NCBI RefSeq assembly: GCF_017654505.1
Contig: NC_054538.1
Span: 60,608,184-60,672,183 of the forward strand
From: Polyodon spathula
Taxonomy: Eukaryota > Chordata > Actinopteri > Acipenseriformes > Polyodontidae
DNA length: 64,000 nt
Reading direction: 5' to 3'
The notes beneath the pieces were generated by a model. The model was not told where the DNA came from and did no database searches. It was given only the letters and a program-made list of their open reading frames with translations. Positions 34,807 to 47,598 of this stretch are shown piece by piece (position 1 is the stretch's first letter; every line of letters begins with the position of its first letter). The position numbers were made by a program, and so were the translations under genes.

Positions 34807-35784
34807 TTAATAGGTTAATAGGTTTCAATATCAGTGGTTCCAAATGTATTAATATTTGTATTTCCTCTAACCACATAAAATAAGATTATTTTTAAAAAAT
34901 GTATTTTTAAATGTATTTATTAGAATGGAAATGTTCAATTGCATTTTCTTTCAATTACTTTAAACCATTATCTATTGTTATACCATGACCAATAGTATTT
35001 ATTGAAGTAAATATTATTCCTGGTGGCCACAAATGATACTAAGGTTATTAGTAATATTATATGATATTAAGGTTTATGCATGTATAAATAATGCTATACA
35101 TTTGACAGTTGTAATAAAATTAACAAAAGGTTTATAAATAAATATAAAAAATAATGACTATAATTAAGATATTATTCATTTTATTTCATTCAGAAAAGGT
35201 CATGTTTTCTTCAGTAAAAGAGAAGAAATTAATGAAATGTGTTTCTTTTTACAACTTTTAGATGAATTTCTGAAAATGTTGATGTTCAGCCTTTCACACC
35301 TATTAAAAAGTAAATTTTCTAATTGTGAAAAATAATATCTACTATTTCTTAAACATGTATTTCTACTGTTGTTATTATTATTATTATTATTATTCTTATT
35401 AAGAAAGTTTTTTTTGTTTGATCATACATATAATTACAGTTAACTGCTATCACAAATCTCTTGCACAACGAGCAGTTAGCTAAACAGCTTAGCAGCCATT
35501 AGTTATTGGCAGTGAAAAGGCATTCAACATTTTCCATTAACATAAACTGATACAATATATCAGTCTTACCAAAAAGATATAAAGACATAGACATAAAGTC
35601 TATAAACTCAAAATTCTGCAAAATATATGAATAAAGAAGAGTAGCTCTTACCTCATGACATTTTTTTTTTTGTGTGTATATTTTTTGCGTATGTGTGTTC
35701 GTTCACTTTTGCCTACTGTGTCACATTCACTAGACCACAGTTGAGCAATGCCATTATGTGTTGTTATCAGCACAATCTAATTTG
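34807..35784. other. Intergenic sequence, nothing recognised
   Basis: AT-rich unique sequence with an (ATT)n tract near 35371-35393. Confidence 0.6.
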
Positions 35785-36275
35785 ACTGTTGACAAAGCAA
35801 GTGTGGCAGTAAGAATGAAGGCAGTTAGAAGGGTGCTGGATTGTAATCAAGGAGCTGCTTAGCTGTGCAACACTGCATCATGAGCAGATTTGAATCACTG
35901 TTGCCTTTGGGGGCACAAAAAAAAAAGTCCATTAATTTTTAGAGACAAAATTAGAGTGGCACTTGATGAAGCAGAGTTTGACATGCGTTAATTGCTCCAC
36001 AGCTTTCCTAATTAGAGATTTTCAAACTCTTTTACTGCTGTGGGGGCTGATGGCTTGTTGTCTCTTTCTGGTCAGATAGCAAAATTGTTGAGTGTGTTGA
36101 TCTGGGGCTCAAGGCATTCGAACATGACTTTTAAAGATATTATCTAATAGCACATGTGCAATCAGCTGGATAGCAGCATTTACTTTTCAGTCATCACACT
36201 GCAGTCAAAATAATATATGATCTGTTGCTCATTTTTGCATTACTGTTGAGGGGCAGTTCAAAATTGTATTTAATT
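35785..36275. promoter_or_regulatory. Candidate enhancer-like block, homeodomain-site rich
   Basis: Nearly 500 bp of low-repeat sequence. It has GCGTTAATTGCTCC, TTCCTAATTAGAG and TTTAATTAATTAGG (TAATTA/TTAATT cores), plus AGCAGATTTGAATC and ATCAGCTGGATAGC (E-box CAGCTG). The composition and spacing resemble developmental enhancers. Conservation is not tested. Confidence 0.38.
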
Positions 36276-36283
36276 AATTAGGA

Positions 36284-36285
36284 AG

Positions 36286-36324
<39 letters not shown>
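36284..36324. repeat. (TTA)n microsatellite
   Basis: A pure TTA array immediately after the candidate block. Confidence 0.97.
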
Positions 36325-36949
36325 TTAGCAAAATAAGCATGGATAACACATGCCTTTCTTGAAATTGAGAAATACTGGATTTATGCCAAACTTGTTGTAT
36401 AAGATAATATATAACATTTTATTTATATTTAAAAAAAAAATATTTGTTTTATTTGTATCTTTTGTGTTAATCAAATTGGAGTAACCAGCTTGATTTTTTT
36501 TTTCCTAAAAAATAGTTGACTGATTGTAAAAGCTTGAAAGTTTAGATGTCATAAAGTATACTACATTTAACTATGCAATGTGTATTTGTTTATTCAGGTT
36601 AAGCTGACTTTGATCAGGAAAAATCTATATACATTGAGTAGTTTCGGAAACTAATAAATCCTGCCAAAAACGCTTTCAAAAACCAAATACAGTTACATTA
36701 CTAAAAGCAGTCACTGAAACTAAAATTAAAATTAAAATTACTGTCTAGATTTAAAAACATTAAATGTGCATTCATAAAAAACCCTTGCTGTTGTAAACCC
36801 ACTCAGCTCACACATTTGTCTGTTGATATGAAAATCTTTTTCCATATCAATTTTTTCTTTTAGCCCATGCTGCTGTTTAACCTTTTCTAATTTATTAACA
36901 TATTCAATTTATTTTTTCAATTCTCCATTTTCATACAACAATAATGTTA
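36325..36949. other. Intergenic sequence, nothing recognised
   Basis: AT-rich unique sequence with no gene. Confidence 0.6.
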
Positions 36950-37265
36950 ATGCTGGCATAGACCTGCTCCCTGTTAAATTATTTGTTACCTGCTGGCATT
37001 TATTTATATGGCATGGAATTATAAAGCTTTGTTATTGCCGTGCCTTGGGCGAATTGTTTATGACACCAGTAATGGGAGTAATTGTTATTGTTGAAATTAC
37101 CTGTCAGCTACCCGTAGCAGTGGCCCTTGTCCCACTGACAAATAGTGACAGGAGAGAGGGATCCTGTGCGTGTCCTTCTGATGACTTCTCCTCTGATAAT
37201 AAGGAGCTCTGGGCCCTTGATAATTCGCCTGTCAATGCTGAGTGCTGCTCCTAGAGAGTTGGCCA
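36950..37265. promoter_or_regulatory. Candidate enhancer-like block with three TALE-type cores
   Basis: A GC-balanced island in AT-rich flanks. CTGTCA/TGACAG cores (MEIS/PREP/TGIF type) occur at 37101-37106, 37146-37151 and 37229-37234, and CTTGATAATTCGC lies nearby. A 69-codon frame is open across it (37045-37254) but starts at a non-ATG codon and shows no domain, so coding is not supported. Confidence 0.38.
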
Positions 37266-37831
37266 AATTGTTGTCATTCATTTTGACATAGACTGCAAAA
37301 TGCTCTGTGTAGAAAGGATTATCAAAATAAATGTATTCACTTACATATCTTTAGTTGGATGGCCAATAGATTGTAAAGGCATATAACTATATTATGTTGT
37401 CTCTTAATATAATACTACAGTAGAGTCTGACTTTTATAGTTTTATTTAACTATCAATTTATCTATCTACAGTACTTTAGAAAAAAAAAAATGTATGTCAC
37501 TCTTTTGAAACACAAAATTTGTCCACAAAATGTTACATTAATATTTAACAGTTATTAACTGTAAATAGTTTTTATGTTGCAATATTAGTTTAGTTTTCAT
37601 TTGTATCAGCTGGCTTTGATTTACATTGTATGATCACACACGTTATGATAAATATGTCGTATAAACTGAGCAAAATAAAAAATTATTCACTGTGTGGATG
37701 TGTGAATAAAAGGCAGCCATGTATTATTATTATTATTATAATATTATAATATTATAATAATTTTATTATTATTTTATTTGGAAATTAAATCTTATTCCAA
37801 AACTGTAAGGTACATTATATTTAGAACTTCT

Positions 37832-37919
<88 letters not shown>

Positions 37920-38109
37920 TGTGTGTGTGCAAAAATACTCTTAAGATTTTGAATGTAATATAGGTAAGGTTTTGTGCAGTGAAATATAACACTTTGTTTC
38001 TGAGACCATGCTTAAATAAATTCCAACTAACTTCATGGGGTTTTTTTTGTCCTAAATCAATGATAATTTATTTTTCAGCTACATTTTGGGAACAAAACTG
38101 TAATAAAAT
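37266..38109. other. AT-rich intergenic sequence with microsatellites
   Basis: Contains an (ATT)/(ATA) tract at 37722-37771 and a TA/GT array at 37835-37929. No gene is seen. Confidence 0.6.
37835..37929. repeat. (TA)n(GT)n microsatellite
   Basis: About 82 bp of TA followed by about 13 bp of GT. Confidence 0.97.
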
Positions 38110-38545
38110 AAAATAAAAAATGCACAGGCAGCCAAATCGTTCAAAAGATGTTCTGAAACAGCCATCACTGTCAGGAGCAACAACATAAGCTGTTGGCTTT
38201 CTAAATGACTTAGAGAATTGTGGACAAACTCTCTGAAAAATCTTCATGGATTATGATGCTGTAGAAATTCTGCATCTTGTCACTGAAGCTGACAACATTA
38301 AGTGTCTGGCACATTTCTCATATTACAAATCGTAAAACGGTCTTCATACAAACAAGTTAGTGCAGAACAATGAATATTTGAGATTGTCAAAAAACTGGAG
38401 TTTCTGTCTGCGCGAGGAATTAAAGAAGAACAGGATTAATTACACTAACACCTTTTGCATTTGCTCAATAATGCAGCACAGTGAAGAGCTGGGAATGGTT
38501 GGCCTTGAGTTTCTCCATGTACAGTGTGCTTTCAGCATATAGAAA
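38110..38545. promoter_or_regulatory. Candidate conserved non-coding block
   Basis: Balanced, low-repeat sequence containing CTGCGCGAGG, ACAGGATTAATTACAC (OTX-type GGATTA overlapping TTAATTA) and CAAATCGTTC. It is open for 60 codons on the plus strand without a domain. Regulatory by inference only. Confidence 0.33.
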
Positions 38546-38890
38546 ATAATGGATTTACAACATATTGTTCATACATTACTTGCAAGCATTTTGTACATTT
38601 TCATTATTCTGATTCACCAATTTTCTTTGACATATACCTGCAAAATGTATTAACTAATATATAAATTAATGAGTAGCATCAAAGCTATTCAAACATTTGT
38701 ATTACATATCACTTTGTCACCTTGTACCATCAGGTTGGATACGACCTCTGGAGACTTCCATGACAAACACCCTCCACCTATTTCATTACATATTATAATA
38801 CACCCTAAAAACATCAGCATGTCCTCTTTTAAAAAGTCAACACCAATTAAAAAGCCATTTGATGTGTGCCTTGCACAACTGAGATACAAA

Positions 38891-39100
38891 TATTAGGCTC
38901 AATTAATAATAAACAGTCTTAATATTTAAATATTTAAAATGGCTCATTGCTTTACCAATATTACCATATCTTCCACTTTGTCCAATAGGGTAATAATAGA
39001 ATAAACTCACTGTGAAACCATTGCCTGAGTAAAGAAATGTGTTATATAAATGCCCTTTATTGCATTGATTATTTATTTCAATGGTGCTATTAACAGTGCA
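38891..39100 (+). repeat. Inverted duplication, left arm
   Basis: About 210 bp that reads as the reverse complement of 40001-40222. Shared words include ATGGCTCATTGCTTTACC, CCACTTTGTCCAATAGGG and AATGCCCTTTATTGCATTG. The arms differ at scattered sites and by small indels. They could be terminal inverted repeats of an element of about 1.33 kb, two oppositely oriented copies of one repeat, or an inverted segmental duplication. Confidence 0.9.
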
Positions 39101-39552
39101 TGAGTTTATCAAGAATACAGCTATTGAGTTATAAAGCACAGCCATTAATTATAACAGCTTGATGTAAAGTACATAGAAAAGACCATTACAGGGCTTTAAT
39201 ATAACCTGGACATAAATAGATGGATGGACATTATGGACAAGAGTCCAATTTGAATATGTTACCAGCAGTTAATGAAACCAGTAATTTATATCCCCAGGTT
39301 AAGTCTGATTATAATTTTATTTCATATGTATGTGCATTCTCTTGTGCCTCATACAATCTACAAATAAAAGGAGACTCCCATGAGTATGCATTCAATTGTT
39401 TAAAGGACCACGTATATATAAAAAAAAAAATGTGTTACCAATTATTCTGATTTACAGTAATGCATGAGCTTGTGAGTAAACTGCAGAGGTTTTATTTATT
39501 AACACATATCACTGAGGTGTGTTTAACAAAATCAGAAGAAGTAATGTACAGC

Positions 39553-39553
<1 letters not shown>

Positions 39554-39593
<40 letters not shown>

Positions 39594-39605
39594 ATATATA
39601 TATAT
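39554..39605. repeat. (TA)n array
   Basis: A TA array with one TTTA interruption. Confidence 0.96.
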
Positions 39606-39812
39606 GGTCTGTCAGTTAATTTTTTGTCCCTTTTAGCATACCATAATTAATTTCCTGTGGCACCATTTTAATACACTCGAGTGCATGCCAGGATTGAATG
39701 AGTGTAGTCATCGTTTGAATATAAAATTAGTCACGGAACTGCATTATGTAGCAAAGCACTCAAACTGAAGGACTTGTGAAAGGGAATTAGATTAAAAAAA
39801 AAAAAAAACTTT

Positions 39813-39814
<2 letters not shown>

Positions 39815-39862
<48 letters not shown>
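39815..39862. repeat. (AT)n(AC)n microsatellite
   Basis: An AT array followed by a short AC tail. Confidence 0.96.
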
Positions 39863-39864
<2 letters not shown>

Positions 39865-40000
39865 CATCACTAGACCTGATTAACAGACATATTGTGTATA
39901 ACACAATTCGTGTTTACTGATATTAAATTACTATCTCTGATTTTGCTTTTGTATTTTACATATTTCAATTATATAAAATATAAAATGTATTTCAATTAAA

Positions 40001-40216
40001 TGCAACATTAATAGCACCATTGAAATAAATAATCAATGCAATAAAGGGCATTTATATAATACATTTCTTTGCAATGTTCATTGCAATGTTTTCACAATTA
40101 GTTTATTTTATTATTACCCTATTGGACAAAGTGGAAGCTGTGGGAATATTGGTAAAGCAATGAGCCATTTAAAATATTTAGTGAAGCTTATTAAGACTGT
40201 TTATTATTAATTGAGC

Positions 40217-40222
<6 letters not shown>
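40001..40222 (-). repeat. Inverted duplication, right arm
   Basis: Reverse-complement partner of 38891-39100. It ends GAGCCTAATA exactly where a long TA array starts. It carries an extra TTGCAATGTTCATTGCAATG segment relative to the left arm, itself a local repeat. Confidence 0.9.

Positions 40223-40289
<67 letters not shown>
40220..40289. repeat. (TA)n array
   Basis: About 70 bp of TA abutting the right inverted arm. Confidence 0.97.
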
Positions 40290-40292
<3 letters not shown>

Positions 40293-41389
40293 CTCAGTTG
40301 GGCAATGAATCTCTGATAGTTGCCTGGAGACATATGTTCCCTATTTATTATAGTATTTTTACTGTTAGCCACACAAAGAAAAGGGCTAGCTGAGTAGTTT
40401 AGTTTCATCTTATGAGTTTAACAGCAACTGCTGGGTTTCCTTAAGGTCAGCCCATGGGGAGTTTTGAAGCTTTGATGCTCAGCTTTAACTATTTTAATGC
40501 TGTATTATTGATGTAATTCCTGTTCAACTGCTGTGCTTCACATTATACCATACAGGGTTTGTATTACTGTCCTAAAATAGATAGAGTGCTTTGAATACAG
40601 ATATGATTGTATTAATTTTAATGTACACAACTGTAGCTTAATATATCTATTGAACAGGTCAAACTATATTTTAATCAGTTTTATTCAAGGTTTCTCCTTG
40701 TACTATATACATTGCTGATGTTTGATTAATATGAACACTTGTTTGAAATATATATATGTAGATTTTTAGAATTGGGTTCAGGTTACAGGTATAATTTTTC
40801 CAAAAAGATCATTTTCATTTGTTATATTTTCATTTAGCATGAGCAGGAGCTTGTAGAACCTTGAGCATGTGCTAATTTTAGAATAATAATGTAAAATACT
40901 TGTGTGGTGCGTGTTCACTGCATGTGTAGTGAATTAGAATTGGCACAAATTATATCAATAAAGATTACCAAAGCAATGCGTTCAACGTACACACACTGTG
41001 TGAGGAATCTGGGTGTTTGGAAATTATTGAGCTGCTGCTGTTGTTGTTTTTATTGGGTTTTTTTTTTATGATGTTGTTTTACTTTGTTGGAAACACTCAT
41101 TCCTTTAATTTCAAATAGAAAAATGATGATCACTTTAATTTAACTTGAAAAAGAGTGACATGCAGTTTGGCAAAAGCTTCTTTGGAGCAGGTGCCAACAG
41201 TGTGACTAATAAACAGAACCATAGAGTACAAGCTGGCATTTTGTTCAACCAAATGACTTATTTGGCTGTGTCTTACTTTATTGTTATAGATAAAGACAAT
41301 AGTACAATCCATCCCTGTTTTTAATGCGCTGGCTTTCTAATATGTTTTTACTAGAAACCCCCTCTCTCTTGTTTTTCTGTTTTGTCCAT
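40290..41389. other. Intergenic sequence, nothing recognised
   Basis: AT-rich unique sequence. Open frames such as 41130-41312 (minus) have no domain. Confidence 0.6.
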
Positions 41390-41835
41390 CATCTTGCCTT
41401 CTTTCCCCTCATTTTGACCTGCCCTTTTTTTTTTTTGGATCAGACTCGGGCAGGTTGATTTTTAATAAGAACCAGATGGACACAGTGTAGAAATTCTCCA
41501 AATGGGTATGAGAACGTGGGGAGCTGTCAGGCCTGGAGAGAGGTTGGAATTTTTCAACAATAAAAATGGGATTTATAACCACTCTACCACAGTCACTGCC
41601 GCCAACTATATACATTGATAACAGCTCTATTCTGATACATAGTTCCAATACAGATGACTGGTTTTTCTCCAAAGGCTAAAATAGACTGCACTAAAGGTGA
41701 AGCATTAGGCTAGTCTTAATATTCCCGACTGAGGCAAATGAACCTGCTAAAATAGCCTCCTTCCACAATAGCTGTGTAATTGAAACCAGAAAGTGGAGGA
41801 TTTGATAAATTGCTTGACCCTGAAGGAATGTTAAG
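41390..41835. promoter_or_regulatory. Candidate conserved non-coding block
   Basis: Balanced sequence, open for 87 codons on the minus strand (41409-41672) without a domain. It contains TTTTTAATAAGAACC, GGGATTTATAACC and CCAAAGGCTAAAATAG. The flanks are T-rich. Regulatory by inference. Confidence 0.33.
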
Positions 41836-42545
41836 GTCATACATTTTCATTGCAGTTTTTGTGTGTTTTTATTTATTTTTTTTATGTAATGACTATACAC
41901 AATTTTGTTTCCTGCAATACATACATTTCAGTTTACAGATCAGGAGCTAGTGAACACTTTCTCTAATCTGGAACGAAATGTACAATACATCTGCAGTACA
42001 GTGTTTCGTTAATTGCAAGTGCTGTTGTTCATATTGAGGGAGTATGTTTGCTGCAAAATGTTATTCAGTTCCATGGAATAAGTAACTTGTGAGACTTGTT
42101 ACCCAAAGAAGACTTTGTTACAATAACCGTTTCTACGTTCATACATTACACACTTAGACCAACAAATAAGTTATAAGGCTGTAATACAATTTTGGATTTT
42201 AGAATGTCATGTTTCAGAATGGATAAAATAAACCTGACATATTTCTAAATTCTGATATATGGAAGGTGTTTAATGATAGATAAATATCAATATGCAATTT
42301 TGTGAAGCAAAATATACATTTTTGTGGGGATGTCTGTAAAAAGGAACATTTATGGTTGCCGCAGTCAACATGTTGGACACAATACATATACCACTAAAGG
42401 TAATAAAAACAAGTAGCCAAAGCAAACTGAAGGGCTATAACAAAGTACACAGAATAAGCCCACAGATTTATGGTAGAAACTGTTTCTAAAATGAGTGGCC
42501 TGTACATTTTCAGCACTATAATTGCCCTTTGCAGGTTTTCAGTCA
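41836..42545. other. Intergenic sequence, nothing recognised
   Basis: AT-rich unique sequence with no gene. Confidence 0.6.
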
Positions 42546-42552
42546 AAGTCCT

Positions 42553-42640
42553 GTTTTTTTTTTTTTTTTGGTTTTTTTTTTTTTTTTTTTTTTTTTGTAA
42601 AGGTTAAGGGGGTAAAAATCATATGATTTTCTGTTAGTAG

Positions 42641-42718
<78 letters not shown>
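42553..42718. repeat. Poly-T, poly-A and (AT)n cluster
   Basis: Two T runs (42553-42596, broken by GG), a 46-bp spacer, an A run at 42643-42670 and AT at 42671-42718. The facing T and A runs could fold back on each other. The predicted minus-strand peptide is low complexity. Confidence 0.95.
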
Positions 42719-42720
<2 letters not shown>

Positions 42721-44969
42721 AGAGTAAATGTTTTATTACTTTTTCTCTGCAGTACTTTAATTATAAACCAGCCTTTCAAGTCACCTACCTAACTGTGTTC
42801 AAAACCATGTGCAATAGTTAAAAGGCCTGATGTAACTACATTAATCTGTCAGGAAATTTATATAGCATAGGTTTTCAGTTGATGACAGTTTTTACCTGTG
42901 TGTTGCTCAGGAAACTGCCCTGGGGTAAATGAGCTCTATCTTAGACAGAAGCATAAATATTTCCCTTTCTATTTTCCAAATAGCTTTTAATTTTAAGTTT
43001 TATGGCTCTGATATTAACTACATATGTTTTACAAGACACCGTGTCCTTTGAATCACCCCGATTTTGCTTTACCTTACAAAAAAAAAAAAGAAAACCGTAA
43101 ACCACGTTTGGGTTAATTTTCCCAACCAACCCCCTCTCTGGCCCCTCACACTCGATCAGCAGTCTTAGCAGGAGAGAACAGGCAAATGCAAGAGCAGACT
43201 CCCCTGTAACCTCTCTAGAGTCCCTGATCAGGAGTCAGAACTCTGGTTTTTACTCCCTTGAGAGGAATGTGACATGCATTGACATGTGACATGTTATTCT
43301 ACCTACGTGATTTAAAGGTGCATTTTGATGTGAATTGGGTTTATTAACTAATGCTTGCTTTAAAAATTGAGCTCTCTAACCAAAGAATGTCATTTTGACC
43401 CCATTTTGGCAAAATCACTAAAATGGGATATAGCTCATAAATGTATACTATCTCTTAACAAACCAAAATGTTGTTCAGTTATGGGGACGATCAACGGTAT
43501 TTTATCAATGGTAATCGATACATTTTAATATGATTTTTAAGGAAAATAATATTACAATCATGGGTTATAACTATTTTACTTAACATAGGGAGGTTTTTGT
43601 TTTTGGTTAGAACTGTTTGTGGTTAGAACTTTAACAGCAAAAAAAGAAACATGATCTGGGTAGCTTTCCCATTATCTATGTAACCTACATGCTTCCATTA
43701 TCTGGGTAACATGTATTTTCCTTGTGCTAGAGAAACATTTCCTGATATCAATATAATAAACACTTTCCCTGTTTAACAAATATACATTACTCCAGTATTT
43801 TTAGAAATATTTAAAATGTTTTGGTTTTAAATAAATGTCAACAAAGTTTATATAAACAATGTATTAAATATAGACCAGTGTTATCATAACTTGTTAAAGT
43901 ACACAACATATATGGCATGGATGTGTTAAAAACAGTAAAACTAAAATAAGTATGGTGTGTTACAATTATCTGTCTTATATATTGAAATGCAAACTTATTG
44001 CACCAAAATATAGGTGCTTACCTTTCTTTAGCAATGAGTTTGTTACTGTTTAAACTTACATTTAATAAGTTCTGAGTTCAACTATTTCTCTTGTGCTTGC
44101 AAAGGTTCTTATGAAACCCCATTTGTACTTTACTTTAAAATTATATCAACCAAAAGGTACAATGCCAATACATGTATTCAATGTACACTAGTTCAAACTA
44201 TATGTTGAGTACCAACAACTACAGTTATTCAACATGACACATAGTTAAATTAATAAATATTGTATGTCAAGATAAGCATATTAGAATCAGCCTGAATATG
44301 CACATTTACATATTCACAGCAAGCTCTGCTTAGTTACACCACACGCTGGTGTTATTACATATGATTTAAAATTTCCCTTTCACCAGAAAACACCAGAAAA
44401 TGGAGAATCGAACCAACGAATCTCGTTTCCACCTTGTCTCACAGTGCTGACTTGATATTATCACCTCACACCTTAGATGCTGCTCAGTTGTATTATGTGA
44501 GGAAATGTTAAGATATTAACAATTCATGGAGATATTAACACTATTGGTTTATTAAAAAAAAAAAAAAAAAAAAAAAAAAGACTTGGAAATATAATATTTT
44601 TCATAACTGTTATCAAAATGGTTAAAACAATTTTCTTAGATATTTTGTAAACTTTGTATTAGCAAGGTCAGTTTATAAAGATATTTTAAGTTTCTTAACG
44701 TGGAAATCAAACTGGAAACAAAACACCAACTTTAATTTAGAAGGATGATACGTTTGTACAATAAATCTAAACATATTTTAGCTGTGTATGGTAAAAACTC
44801 TGACACTTCATGTATTATTTTGTACACTAAACCTTGTTTCACTCAATAAAACTGCTGATCAGTCCCTTGGCAGTTGTGAATTATGGCATGGGAGCCAAAC
44901 ATTATGGGTATGGATATATTGCACTGGCATTAGATTTTTTTTTTTTTTTTAAATGGGGAATAACAGTTT
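42719..44969. other. Intergenic sequence, no gene seen
   Basis: Mostly AT-rich. A balanced patch at 43125-43290 contains ACATGCATTGACATGTGACATG and could be an old repeat. Poly-A lies at about 44552-44579. Nothing else is supported. Confidence 0.55.
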
Positions 44970-45510
44970 AGCTAGTCACAGAGAACTCGTGGACTCTCCC
45001 CAAGGGACAAATTGATGTCAGGTTCGGCCGTCTGTCAGGATTAAGTGCCTGTTTGCTTTTTGTTCACATGTGGTTTGAGGACAAAACAGCTCAAGTCTCT
45101 TCAGTCCCTAACAAAGCATCTCAAGTTGCTGGGTAAAATTCCTTAATCTCTTATCTTAATCTGAAAGCACAAGTCACATGGTAACACCAACAGCTTTTCC
45201 TCTTTTTTTTTGTCCCACACAGGCTTCCATTAAAATACATGTTTGGATTGGGGCTTTTAAAGTCATTCTTCAACAGCATATTATCAAAGAACCAAATTCA
45301 GGTGCTTTGTTCTCATCCCAGATCCATCCGAGTCATTTTTATCTTTAATCTACTCCTTTCTAAACTCCCAACAGGGATCAAGTACAGTTAGGGTTGGAGA
45401 TGAATATGCATCAAGCTCTGGGACCTTGAAAGTTAAGAGACTGGCACGATGGCCTTTCAACCAGAAGACTATAAATACACAACCATTAATCACTGATTTG
45501 CAAACATTTG
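44970..45510. promoter_or_regulatory. Candidate conserved non-coding block
   Basis: More than 500 bp of balanced sequence with few homopolymers. It includes ACAGGATTAAGTGCC, TTGATGTCAGGTTCGG, AATATGCATCAAGC and CATTAATCACTGATTTGC. No open frame runs through it. The length and the sharp contrast with the flanks make a regulatory block plausible. Confidence 0.33.
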
Positions 45511-46752
45511 TTAACTCTTAGTCATGTGGTCAAAAGGACACAAGCAAAACATAATCATGGAAGGCTTAAACCTGTTTAACTTTTGAATGACTTAGAGTGT
45601 AAACAGGAAAGAGTTAGCAGTGAAATGGGCCACTGCAAGTGTCTACAGTGTAAAAAAAGTGTAATGGCCAAATGTGCTGCGACTTTTAAAAAAATTAATA
45701 AATTGTACATATTGTTCAAGCACTGAGAACATGACACTATTACAGTAGATGATTTAAAGTTTTACATTAAAGCAATAGCATTTTAATAACACAAATGTAT
45801 TGTATCTTTAAGATCACCCTTACATGGATGAACAATATGTTATATCAACTACTCTATAATACAACATAAACTCCTGTATCTCCATTATAAGTTTCAGACA
45901 CGATTGGCAAGACAGCAAACCTGAAAGACTTGGGTAGGGTTGCCTTAACATTAAAAAAACTCCACAAATAACTGGTTTCACAAAGAAGTCTCTTAAATGA
46001 TGACTATGACTATGGGCCATTCTGGAGAAGAGTGTTCCAAAGATTTTCACTCCAACGTCCCTAAATGAATTAGGAAACTCTACAGACCTTGCAGAGTTGC
46101 AGTGTTATGGCAGGCATTTGTTTGTCCAACAGATGTAAATCTTTTGAAATAGTGGCACTGTGGCTCATAGTCCATTTCACCTAAGTCCTTAATTCTTTAA
46201 TTGGACAATTAAGGACATTGTGGAACAACATTCTGGAATGGAATAGTCAGGAGAAGCCATAAGTAAGGACTTTTTGCCAAACAAGATAAAAGAAAATGCA
46301 ATACTGTACGTAATAAAAAGGAACTCTGGAAGTGTTTGGATAATTAGTGGTGGTAAATGACTCAATTAGGGGGTCCATGTTCATAAATATTGGATCTAAA
46401 AGCCAAAGAAAAGGTCTCAAACCAGCCTTCAGAAACTCCTTAATACACATATGCTGGGGAAAATGTTCAAGGAAAGCAGTTCATTTGTTTGTTGCGTCAA
46501 TTAGAAATGACATATATGTTGTCCAAGTCAGTCTTCCTTTTATTTACTGAGCACAATAATTCTGTTTTACAAAAGCTAGAAACATGGATCTTCATGGCCC
46601 TTCTTGACTTCCTTACCCTGTAGTTGAGATCTGTAACAGTTTGCCCCTCTGCTCTCAATATGACAGATAATGGAATTTCCATCTATGCTGTAGTGAACCG
46701 GAGTCAAGGAAACAAGTATTCTGTATCTGATATTCCCATTTAATAACAGCTG
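45511..46752. other. Intergenic sequence, no gene seen
   Basis: AT-rich to moderate sequence with several 60-76 codon frames on both strands (45820-46050, 46247-46450 and 46347-46550), none with a domain. Not supported as coding. Confidence 0.5.
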
Positions 46753-47131
46753 ATCTGATTGAGATCAGTCGAATAAATGTGACGTTATCAAGCAAGAATC
46801 AGCCTAGATGAATGGGTCAGCAAGTACCTAATAGCCTACTAACCCCTAATTCTACTCCCCACACCTAAACCTAATGTCTACAACTAACCTAATCTCTACC
46901 CCTAACCCTAACCTCCACCTGAAAACCTAATTAAAAATTAAAGCAATTTTTACAATTATTTCAACACCACTTTTTAGCGCTCTCTAGCGGCTACTACATT
47001 TGATGTCCATTAAAGCGCTTGTTCCGGACCTACTCTACCTGTTGGGAGGCTAGTAGGTACCTACTGGCCCATTGCTGTGGGATGGTTTTTGTTTGATAAC
47101 GTCCCATTCAATCGATTGATCTCAATCAGAT
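46753..47131. mobile_element. MITE with about 80-bp terminal inverted repeats
   Basis: The left end ATCTGATTGAGATCAGTCG and the reverse complement of the right end, ATCTGATTGAGATCAATCG, match. Similarity continues through GACGTTATCAA and on to AGTACCTAATAGCCT versus AGGTACCTACTAGCCT. The 379-bp element has no coding sequence. Its middle is rich in CCTAA-type words (CCCCTAACCCTAACC near 46899-46913), a degenerate telomere-like motif. TG lies outside both ends, so a target duplication is at most 2 bp or has decayed. The superfamily is not assigned. Confidence 0.75.
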
Positions 47132-47598
47132 TGGTTGTGTTAATCATTGCTTTGGTGCACTGTTTATTCCCTGATGTTCAATACATTTTTTTTGTCAGTT
47201 TAATACAGAATTAGGCTCAGCCAACTGGAGACAAATGATTTATCCATTTCTCTTCATTTCAATAGTTCAAAGTTCAAACTCACGCCAGTGGTCTTGTCAG
47301 ATTGAAGCTTGATCATTGGAATAAGTTTGAACTACAATTCCTACAGCAAAATTACCAGGATGCAGCTGTTTATCTGTTGTGTTATATTTGAAACCTTTGC
47401 ATATCCTACTCTTAGGGTGCAAGCCAAGGCTTTAAATTCATTATTTGGCCTTTTTCTCATTGTATTACCATTCTTTATGCTGAAGATCATTGTTTTTAGC
47501 TTGTTTTTAACTGTAATATGCAGATGTATATTTAATATCTACCCTATAGATTAAACGTTTAAAATGACTGCTTCTTGGTACCTAATCACTTCCTGTGC

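Larger units (their letters stand above)
39101..40000. other. Spacer between inverted arms
   Basis: About 0.9 kb with no recognisable transposase. It contains TA arrays at 39554-39605 and 39815-39857 (the latter followed by CACACA) and a poly-A at 39794-39808. The open frame at 39220-39450 has no domain. Confidence 0.6.

Noticed and set aside
37045..37254. 69-codon frame in the TALE-site island
   Set aside because: It begins at a non-ATG codon and the peptide has no recognisable domain.
37778..37963. 61-codon frame
   Set aside because: Translated TA array.
46880..46930. True interstitial telomere array
   Set aside because: The CCTAA words are irregular and lie inside a MITE. No tandem TTAGGG array is present.
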